5,701 nt of DNA from F1-60-MAGs163 sp046091165 (GTDB lineage: Bacteria; Actinomycetota; Thermoleophilia; Solirubrobacterales; Solirubrobacteraceae). Below are positions 1 through 4,271 of the stretch, in pieces. The stretch lies in assembly GCA_046091165.1 (NCBI GenBank), contig JBJTBE010000114.1, positions 1 through 5,701 of the forward strand. Reading direction: 5' to 3'. A program made the translations under genes and the position numbers. Numbering within the stretch: the first letter of the stretch is position 1; each line of letters opens with the position of its first letter. Under the pieces are notes generated by a model. It worked only from the letters and a program-made list of their open reading frames with translations. It searched no databases and had not been told where the DNA came from.

Positions 1-2
1 GC

Positions 3-8
3 GACAAT
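3..8 (+). promoter_or_regulatory. candidate -10 element of the tRNA-Ser gene
   Basis: The hexamer GACAAT at 3-8 matches TATAAT at four of six positions. It would put the transcript start near 15, about 35 bases before the mature tRNA. A second possibility is TACGCT at 25-30, which fits TAnnnT and would start near 37. The -35 region of the first candidate lies outside the window, so neither can be confirmed. Confidence 0.3.
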
Positions 9-50
9 GCTAGGGGGCGCGGGCTACGCTCTCTGCGCCGCAGCGACCCA

Positions 51-139
51 GGAGAGGTGCCGGAGTGGTTGAACGGGCACGACTGGAAATCGTGTAACGG
101 GGGCAACCTCGTTCGAGGGTTCGAATCCCTCCCTCTCCG
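51..139 (+). tRNA. tRNA-Ser, anticodon GGA
   Basis: This is a complete class II tRNA that decodes UCC and UCU. The acceptor stem is GGAGAGG (51-57) paired with CCTCTCC (132-138), with discriminator G at 139, as expected for serine. The anticodon stem CACGA/TCGTG (78-82 and 90-94) closes a loop CTGGAAA, placing GGA at 85-87. The long variable arm lies at about 95-114, and the T arm GAGGG/CCCTC (115-119 and 127-131) closes loop TTCGAAT. The 3' CCA is not encoded (the next bases are CTT), so it would be added after transcription. The stems pair perfectly, so I am very sure of type and anticodon. Confidence 0.97.
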
Positions 140-180
140 CTTCCTGGGATCAAATCAGCGCAGCGAGCTGTGAATGCGGT

Positions 181-186
181 GATAAT
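181..186 (+). promoter_or_regulatory. candidate -10 element for a leaderless phospholipase C-like mRNA
   Basis: GATAAT matches TATAAT at five of six positions and ends exactly six bases before the GTG at 193. The predicted transcript start would therefore be the start codon itself. No Shine-Dalgarno-like purine tract lies just upstream of the GTG, which fits leaderless initiation. I see no convincing -35 at 17 bases upstream. Confidence 0.45.
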
Positions 187-192
187 GGCCTG

Positions 193-1155
193 GTGAATCC
201 CAACCGACGCCTCCTGACAGCCTCAGTATTAACCACAGCGCTCGGCGTGCTGGCCCTCTCGGGCGTCGCCTCGGCCGCCGCGCAGGCCTGCAATGGATCG
301 CCGAAGCTCTGCTCAAGGACGCTCGACAAGGTCGTGCTCCCCGGCAGCCACAACGCGATGTCGAGCGCCAGCCTCGGCTGGGGAATCCCGAACCACGGCA
401 TCGCAATCAGGGACCAGCTCAAGCGCGGCATCCGCGCGATGCTGATCGATATCCACTACGGCGTTCCTGGCACCTACGACCTCGGGGCCGGGCCGGTCAA
501 GTACGTCCAGACGACCGACTCCGGCAATCCGAAGCGCCAGCTCTACCTCTGCCATTCGCGCTGCGAACTGGGCTCGACACCGTTGGTTGACGGACTGAAG
601 CCGATCGCCGCATTCCTCAGGAGCAACCCGCGCGAAGTGTTGGTCTTCGTCAACGAAGACTACGTTGCGCCAGCCGACTTTGCCGCAGCAGCGAAGAAGG
701 CCGGACTGCTGAAGTACATCTACACGGGCTCGCCGACGCGCTTCCCGACTCTGGCGAAGATGATCTCCAGCGGCCAGCGCGTCGTGATGACATCGGAAGC
801 GAAGACGGCACCGGTGAAGTGGTACTTCGAGGCTTACAAGTCAACGCTGCGTGAAACGCCGTATTCGTTCGCGAGCACCGGGCTGCTGACCGACCCGGCC
901 GGGCTAGCCGAGAGCTGCCGCGCGAACCGCGGCCCGGCGAACGGCCCGCTCTTCCTGATGAACCACTTCGTGACGCGCACGAACGGGATCAGCTACGCCG
1001 AAGACTCGGCGATCGTCAACACGAAGGCCGCGATCGTTGCCCGGGCCGATGCCTGCAAGTCGGCGCGCGGCAAGATGCCGACGATTCTGGCCGTCAACAA
1101 CGTCGAGCTCGGTGACGTTGTCGGTGCCGCAAGGAGACTGAACGGCCTCGACTAG
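193..1155 (+). CDS. secreted PI-PLC X-domain-containing phosphodiesterase
   Basis: The predicted product is an exported protein of the PLC-like phosphodiesterase (TIM barrel) superfamily, 320 residues. Residues 1 to about 30 form a signal peptide: MNPNRR, a hydrophobic stretch, then ASAAA before Q31. Family motifs follow in order: GSHNAM with first catalytic His53; GIRAMLIDIHYG with Arg81 and Asp86; LCHS with second catalytic His121; a VFVNEDY strand with Glu155; MNHF at 256-259; and a C-terminal ILAVNNVELGD strand followed by a leucine-rich helix. This motif set resembles plant-type PLC X-domain proteins and stand-alone bacterial relatives. Asn54, Asp86 and Glu155 fall where mammalian PLC has Ca2+ ligands, but the other acidic ligand position appears to be Leu84. 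Six cysteines (33, 40, 120, 124, 242, 288) could form disulfides outside the cell. The GTG start gives a complete signal peptide. Substrate is unknown: a phospholipid, glycosylated lipid or other phosphodiester. Codon use is unlike the neighbours, with six of nine Glu codons GAA. Confidence 0.85.
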   Translation: MNPNRRLLTASVLTTALGVLALSGVASAAAQACNGSPKLCSRTLDKVVLPGSHNAMSSASLGWGIPNHGIAIRDQLKRGIRAMLIDIHYGVPGTYDLGAGPVKYVQTTDSGNPKRQLYLCHSRCELGSTPLVDGLKPIAAFLRSNPREVLVFVNEDYVAPADFAAAAKKAGLLKYIYTGSPTRFPTLAKMISSGQRVVMTSEAKTAPVKWYFEAYKSTLRETPYSFASTGLLTDPAGLAESCRANRGPANGPLFLMNHFVTRTNGISYAEDSAIVNTKAAIVARADACKSARGKMPTILAVNNVELGDVVGAARRLNGLD

Positions 1156-1167
1156 ACACTCGGGCCG

Positions 1168-1180
1168 TCGGCGCTGCCGA
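1168..1180 (+). terminator. small GC hairpin after the phospholipase C-like gene
   Basis: TCGGC (1168-1172) pairs perfectly with GCCGA (1176-1180) around a 3-base loop, 12 bases after the stop codon at 1155. No T-run follows, so it is not a classical intrinsic terminator. Actinobacteria often end genes with hairpins lacking a U-tract, so a terminator role is possible but unproven. A weaker hairpin, TGCC/GGCA at 1212-1222, lies further on. Confidence 0.35.
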
Positions 1181-1221
1181 GAGCTCCGGTCGTGCCGCTC
1201 AGGAGGCCCGTTGCCTGCGGC

Positions 1222-1238
1222 AGTCCTGCGCCAGGACT
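1222..1238 (-). terminator. 7-bp hairpin immediately after the thioesterase stop
   Basis: AGTCCTG (1222-1228) and CAGGACT (1232-1238) form a perfect seven-base-pair stem with a 3-base loop. The last base of the stem is part of the thioesterase stop codon (1238-1240, minus strand). The position suggests transcription termination or 3'-end protection for the minus-strand operon. No U-tract follows on either strand, so mechanism and even function are inference. Confidence 0.45.
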
Positions 1239-1675
1239 CAGCGCTCAGCCAGCCGCTGCTCGCGCCGGGCGTCGGCGGCGGCCATGATCTCCGGGTCGCC
1301 GTCCTCGAACGCCGGCAGCTGGGTGGGGCGGGCCTCCCCGTCCAGGGCGACCATCGTCAGGAAGGCGGTGGCGACCAGCCGCCGCTCGCGGGTCGCCGGG
1401 CTCTCGGCCCACGCCTCCACCTCGACCTCCATCGAGGAATTCCAGACCTGGTTCACGCGGGAATTGAGGCTCAGCAGCTCCCCGACGTAGACCGGGGTGC
1501 GGAAGCTCATCGAGTCGACCGCCGCGGTGGCCACGCGCATGTGGGCGAAGCGGATCGCCGCCAGCCCTCCGGCCTCGTCGATCAGCCGCAGGACGACTCC
1601 CCCGTGCACGTTGCCGGCCGCGCTGGCGTCGCCGGGACCCATCCAGAGTGTCAGCGCCGGCTCCATCGCGGTCAT
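1238..1675 (-). CDS. hotdog-fold acyl-CoA thioesterase (YciA-like)
   Basis: The predicted product is a 145-residue cytoplasmic enzyme that hydrolyses acyl-CoA to free acid and CoA. The family motif is clear at residues 21-37: GNVHGGVVLRLIDEAGG, with Asn22 and Asp33 at the usual catalytic positions. It is followed by a TAAVDSMSFRTPVYVGELL block (51-68) and the strand MEVEVEAWAES, both typical of the hotdog domain. Length is normal for a single-hotdog protein. The ATG at 1675 overlaps the Nudix stop codon (ATGA), and GGAGAG sits 9 bases upstream. The frame stays open further upstream to 1882, but that part lies inside the Nudix gene, is Arg/Gly/Ala-rich and carries no hotdog sequence. It is the third and last gene of an operon with the histidine phosphatase and Nudix genes. 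Acyl-chain preference cannot be read from sequence. Confidence 0.9.
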   Translation of the reverse strand: MTAMEPALTLWMGPGDASAAGNVHGGVVLRLIDEAGGLAAIRFAHMRVATAAVDSMSFRTPVYVGELLSLNSRVNQVWNSSMEVEVEAWAESPATRERRLVATAFLTMVALDGEARPTQLPAFEDGDPEIMAAADARREQRLAER

Positions 1676-2061
1676 GAGGTGACACTCTCCACGAGCTCGC
1701 GGTCGTGCGGGTAGCTGAGCAGCACCGTCGCCTCCGAAGGCACCAGCCAACGCAGGTCGTCGACCTCGTCGTTGGGCTCGAACTGCCCCCCCAGAACGCT
1801 CATCAGCCAGTAGCGGACCAGTTTGGGGCGCCCCCTCTCGTCGATGTAGCTGACCGGCTCGAGCTCCTCGCCGAGCTCGCACTCCAGGCCTGTCTCCTCC
1901 CGCACCTCCCTCAGCGCGGCCTCCTCGAAGCTCTCGCCCGCGTCGAGCTTTCCCTTGGGCAGCGACCAGTCGTCGTAGCGGCCGCGGTGGACCACGCAGA
2001 CCAGCCCCTCCCTGAGGATCACCCCGCCGGCGGCCTCGATCCGGCGCGGCACGCCGCTCAC
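1672..2061 (-). CDS. Nudix hydrolase, MutT1 N-domain-like
   Basis: The predicted product is a 129-residue cytoplasmic hydrolase of nucleoside diphosphates linked to another moiety. A perfect 23-residue Nudix box spans Gly37 to Leu59: G-x5-E43-x7-R51-E52-V-x-E55-E56-x-G58-L. Glu52, Glu55 and Glu56 are the expected metal ligands. The preceding HRGRYDDWSLPKGKLDAGE closely resembles, from memory, the corresponding stretch of mycobacterial MutT1, which acts on 8-oxo-dGTP and diadenosine polyphosphates. I therefore favour a housecleaning or Ap4A-type substrate, though substrate calls in this family are unreliable. The start is GTG at 2061, overlapping the preceding stop as GTGA, with GGGGAG 8 bases upstream. 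The frame stays open far upstream to 3096, but that part is a low-complexity shadow. GTG at 2052 is an alternative start. Its neighbour is a histidine phosphatase, the other half of MutT1. Confidence 0.92.
   Translation of the reverse strand: MSGVPRRIEAAGGVILREGLVCVVHRGRYDDWSLPKGKLDAGESFEEAALREVREETGLECELGEELEPVSYIDERGRPKLVRYWLMSVLGGQFEPNDEVDDLRWLVPSEATVLLSYPHDRELVESVTS
1685..1690 (-). promoter_or_regulatory. ribosome binding site of the thioesterase gene
   Basis: GGAGAG on the minus strand lies 9 bases before the ATG at 1675, inside the end of the Nudix gene. It decides the start against the longer open frame and fits translational coupling through the ATGA overlap. Confidence 0.6.
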
Positions 2062-2534
2062 GGCCTGGGCTCCCCGGCCATGGCGGCCAGCTCGCGGGGG
2101 CGAAGGAGGACGATCAGCTCCGGCGCCGGGCCGAGCCGGATTCCGGCCACCCCGCCCTTCTTCATGTCGATCCGCGCACCGGTGATCTCGTGGACGATCG
2201 AGCTGAAGTCGGGCTCGTGGCCGACGATGAGCACGCGGTTGCCGTGCTCGGGGCCGACGAGCCCCCGCGCCTGCGTGCCGCCAAAGCCGCCGCCCAGCGG
2301 GTCGTGGACCACCGGCTGGCCCCCGAGCGCCTCGCAGGCCAGCAGCGCGGTGTCGCACGCCCGCACCCGGGGGCTGGCCACCACGGCGGTAAACGAGAGC
2401 CCCATGGCCCGCAGCGCGGCGCCGGCATTGCGCGACTGCGCCTCCCCACGGTCGGTCAGGCGCCGGTCGAAGTCGTCGCGGGTCCCGTGCGGTTCGGCGT
2501 CTCCGTGACGCAGGAGCCATAGCTGGTCGGCCAT
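2058..2534 (-). CDS. histidine phosphatase family protein, SixA-like
   Basis: The predicted product is a 158-residue cytoplasmic phosphatase of the RHG (histidine phosphatase) superfamily, using a phosphohistidine intermediate. The N-terminal motif is LLRHGDAE with Arg9 and nucleophile His10. Then come the LTDRGEAQS helix (26-34), SPRVRACDTA with Arg58, and VGHEPDF with the second catalytic His106. The short length and lack of a large cap insertion place it with SixA-type proteins. SixA of E. coli removes phosphate from histidine in phosphotransfer proteins; other small members act on different phosphoesters, so the substrate is open. It is the first gene of the three-gene minus operon, and its stop overlaps the Nudix start (GTGA). 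In mycobacterial MutT1 a histidine phosphatase domain is fused C-terminal to a Nudix domain. The ATG at 2534 has no Shine-Dalgarno and may be near-leaderless. Confidence 0.93.
   Translation of the reverse strand: MADQLWLLRHGDAEPHGTRDDFDRRLTDRGEAQSRNAGAALRAMGLSFTAVVASPRVRACDTALLACEALGGQPVVHDPLGGGFGGTQARGLVGPEHGNRVLIVGHEPDFSSIVHEITGARIDMKKGGVAGIRLGPAPELIVLLRPRELAAMAGEPRP
2070..2075 (-). promoter_or_regulatory. ribosome binding site of the Nudix gene
   Basis: GGGGAG on the minus strand is spaced 8 bases from the GTG at 2061. With the GTGA stop/start overlap it supports this start in a frame that otherwise has no clear upstream limit. Confidence 0.6.
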
Positions 2535-2543
2535 CGCCCGCGA

Positions 2544-2549
2544 AGCGTA
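2544..2549 (-). promoter_or_regulatory. candidate -10 element of the phosphatase-Nudix-thioesterase operon
   Basis: TACGCT on the minus strand fits TAnnnT and ends 9 bases before the ATG at 2534, so the transcript would begin about three bases before the start codon. It lies in the 38-base divergent gap. No -35 match is evident. Confidence 0.3.
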
Positions 2550-2558
2550 GAGGACGGG

Positions 2559-2564
2559 TAGCGT
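2559..2564 (+). promoter_or_regulatory. candidate -10 element of the phosphotransferase-HAD operon
   Basis: TAGCGT fits TAnnnT and ends 8 bases before the GTG at 2573, giving a transcript with almost no leader. It sits back to back with the candidate promoter for the opposite operon in the same 38-base gap. No Shine-Dalgarno precedes the GTG. The alternative ATG at 2579 also lacks one. Confidence 0.3.
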
Positions 2565-2572
2565 TCGCGGCC

Positions 2573-3652
2573 GTGTCGATGCACCGTCTGGCCGAGGACG
2601 ACGTGGTCGAGCGCCACGAGGACGCCGAGGGTGCGGCGCGCCCGCCCCTGGTCGTCATCGAGCCGCTGTCCGCTTTCCTCGACGAGGCGGGGATCGGCTC
2701 GGGCGAGATGGAGATCGAGCCGATCGGCGAGGGCCACTCGAACGTGACCTTCGTGGTCACCCGCGACGGGGCCGAGTTCATCCTGCGCCGGCCACCGCGC
2801 CCGCCCCTGCCTCCCAGCGCCCACGACGTGCTGCGCGAGGCCCGGGTGATATCGGCACTCGCGGGCCGTGCCCGGGTGCCCCGCGTGCTCGCCACCTGCG
2901 AGGACGAGTCGGTGATCGGCGCCCCGTTCTTCCTGATGGACCGGGTCCCCGGCGAGGTGATCACCAGCGAGATGCCGCCGGCCCTGGCCGCTCCCGCCGA
3001 GTGCCGGCGCACCGGCGAGGAGCTGATCGACGCCCTCGTCGAGCTCCATGGCGTCGACTGGGAGGAAGCGGGCCTGGAGGGGTTTGGCAAGCCCACCGGC
3101 TACCTGGAGCGCCAGCTGCGCCGCTTCACCGGGCTCTGGAAGCACAACCGCACCCGCGAGATCCCCGCCGTGGAGAGGGTCGGCAGGTGGCTGGCGGAGA
3201 ACATGCCCGAGTCGGGCCCGGCGACGATCGTCCACGGCGACTACCGGCTGGGCAACACGATCTTCTCGGCCGCCCCGCCGGCGCGGCTCGAGGCGATCCT
3301 CGACTGGGAGATGGCCACGATCGGCGACCCGCTCGCCGACCTGGGCTACTTCGCCACCCTTTACGTCGACTCCGGCGACCCGGAGGGCGGCCTCTTCGAG
3401 CTGAGCTCGGTGACGCGCACGCCCGGCTTCCCGACCCGCGCCGAGCTTGTGGCCCGCTACGAGGAGGCCTCCGGGCGGGCGATGACCGACATCGTCTGGT
3501 ACCAGACGCTCGCCCTCTGGAAGGCGGCCGTCTTCATGGAGGGCAACTACCGGCGGGCGGTGAGCGGGAGCACCGACGACCCCGTGCTCAAGGCCTTCGG
3601 CGACAGCGTGGTCGCGCTGGCCGAGAACGCGCAGGAGCTCTCCGGTGCCTGA
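2573..3652 (+). CDS. APH-fold phosphotransferase family protein, ACAD10/11-LvaA type
   Basis: The predicted product is a 359-residue cytoplasmic kinase-like enzyme. Residues 1 to about 30 are a charged extension. The N-lobe begins near 31, with IGEGHSNVTFVV (51-62) as the nucleotide loop and FILRRPP (69-75), where the usual ATP-contacting Lys position is Arg. REARVISAL (88-96) holds the partner Glu. The C-lobe has the Brenner motif HGDYRLGNTIF (221-231) with catalytic Asp223 and Asn228, then ILDWEMATIGDPLADLGY (242-259) with metal-binding Asp244. This pattern, with LRRPP and DWEMATIGDPLADL, belongs to the kinase family found in animal ACAD10/ACAD11 and bacterial LvaA, not to antibiotic kinases. 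LvaA-type enzymes phosphorylate 4-hydroxyacyl-CoA so that an acyl-CoA dehydrogenase-like partner can remove the phosphate. No dehydrogenase gene is in the window, so the substrate is inference. The GTG start is chosen for its promoter position; ATG at 2579 is possible. The stop overlaps the following HAD gene by 8 bases. Confidence 0.92.
   Translation: MSMHRLAEDDVVERHEDAEGAARPPLVVIEPLSAFLDEAGIGSGEMEIEPIGEGHSNVTFVVTRDGAEFILRRPPRPPLPPSAHDVLREARVISALAGRARVPRVLATCEDESVIGAPFFLMDRVPGEVITSEMPPALAAPAECRRTGEELIDALVELHGVDWEEAGLEGFGKPTGYLERQLRRFTGLWKHNRTREIPAVERVGRWLAENMPESGPATIVHGDYRLGNTIFSAAPPARLEAILDWEMATIGDPLADLGYFATLYVDSGDPEGGLFELSSVTRTPGFPTRAELVARYEEASGRAMTDIVWYQTLALWKAAVFMEGNYRRAVSGSTDDPVLKAFGDSVVALAENAQELSGA
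3633..3637 (+). promoter_or_regulatory. ribosome binding site of the HAD gene
   Basis: AGGAG lies 7 bases before the GTG at 3645, inside the last codons of the phosphotransferase gene. It is the best Shine-Dalgarno in the window and fixes the HAD start inside the upstream gene. Confidence 0.75.
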
Positions 3653-4271
3653 CGGCCCCGCACGGGGCCTGCTCTTCGACTGGGGCGGGGTCCTGACCAC
3701 CAACCTGTTTGCGGGCTTCTCGGAGTTCTGCCGCGACGAGGGGATCGAGCCGGGCCTGCTGCGCGAGAAGTTCCTCGGCGACCCCGAGGCCCAGGAGATG
3801 CTCTTCGACTTCGAGACCGGCGAGATGGACGAGCCGGAGTTCGAGCGCCGGCTGGCCGTCATGCTCGGCCTGGCCCCGGAGCGCGCCGAGGGCTTCAACG
3901 ACCGGATCTTCGAGCGGATCGGCGAGGACCGGCCGATGGTCGAGGCGCTGCGGATCGCCCGCGGCCACGGGCTGCGCACCGGGCTGCTCTCCAACTCCTG
4001 GGGCACGCACCGTTACCCGCGCCACCTGTTCGGCGAGCTCTTCGACGCCGTGGTGATCAGCGGCGAGGAAGGGATGCGCAAGCCCGACGCCCCGATCTAC
4101 GAGCTCGCGATCGAGCGGATGGCGCTGCCGGCCACCGAGATCGTCTTCGTCGACGACCTCGAGCACAACCTCGAGCCGGCCCGCCGGCTGGGCCTGATCG
4201 CGATCCACCACCGCGACTCCGGCGAGACGCTCGACGAGCTCGAGCGCCTGACCGGCGTCAGCCTGCGGTAG
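3645..4271 (+). CDS. HAD family hydrolase, subfamily IA (YihX / sEH-N-like)
   Basis: The predicted product is a 208-residue cytoplasmic haloacid dehalogenase-superfamily hydrolase, probably a phosphatase. Motif I is LLFDWGGVLTTN (9-20): Asp12 is the nucleophile and the usual second Asp is Gly14. Motif II is LLSNSWG with Ser116, motif III is Lys146 in GMRKPDAPIYE, and motif IV is FVDDLEHNLEPARRLGL with Asp170 and Asp171. Residues about 20-95 form the small helical C1 cap. From memory E. coli YihX also has Asp-x-Gly in motif I and is an active sugar-phosphate phosphatase, so Gly14 does not by itself imply an inactive enzyme. Motifs III and IV also resemble YihX. The GTG start overlaps the phosphotransferase stop by 8 bases, so the two are probably co-translated. 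ACAD10 joins a HAD and this kinase domain in one chain, suggesting a shared pathway. Its 3' end overlaps the convergent ctaG gene by 14 bases. Confidence 0.92.
   Translation: MPDGPARGLLFDWGGVLTTNLFAGFSEFCRDEGIEPGLLREKFLGDPEAQEMLFDFETGEMDEPEFERRLAVMLGLAPERAEGFNDRIFERIGEDRPMVEALRIARGHGLRTGLLSNSWGTHRYPRHLFGELFDAVVISGEEGMRKPDAPIYELAIERMALPATEIVFVDDLEHNLEPARRLGLIAIHHRDSGETLDELERLTGVSLR

Noticed and set aside
109..139. tRNA-Ser 3' end as an attachment site for an integrated element
   Set aside because: I searched the window by eye for a second copy of the T arm and 3' acceptor sequence and found none. No integrase gene is present either.
283..291. Possible lipoprotein signal at Cys33 of the phospholipase C-like protein
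   Set aside because: The residues before Cys33 are Ala-Gln-Ala, which do not fit a lipobox: there is no Leu/Val/Ile at -3, and Gln is at -2. An ordinary signal peptidase site near Ala28-Ala30 fits better.
1676..1882. 69-codon N-terminal extension of the thioesterase
   Set aside because: It lies within the Nudix coding region in another frame and adds no hotdog sequence. The ATG at 1675 with a ribosome binding site fits family length.
2062..3096. Upstream extension of the Nudix frame by about 345 codons
   Set aside because: The extension runs through the histidine phosphatase gene in another frame and is Ser/Arg/Pro-rich noise. The GTG at 2061 with GGGGAG and the GTGA overlap gives a normal-length Nudix protein.
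2456..4006. 516-codon open frame on the minus strand opposite the kinase and HAD genes
   Set aside because: Its translation is Arg/Ala/Gly/Pro-rich without domains. The plus strand there encodes two clear enzymes with intact motifs, so the frame is a GC-bias shadow.
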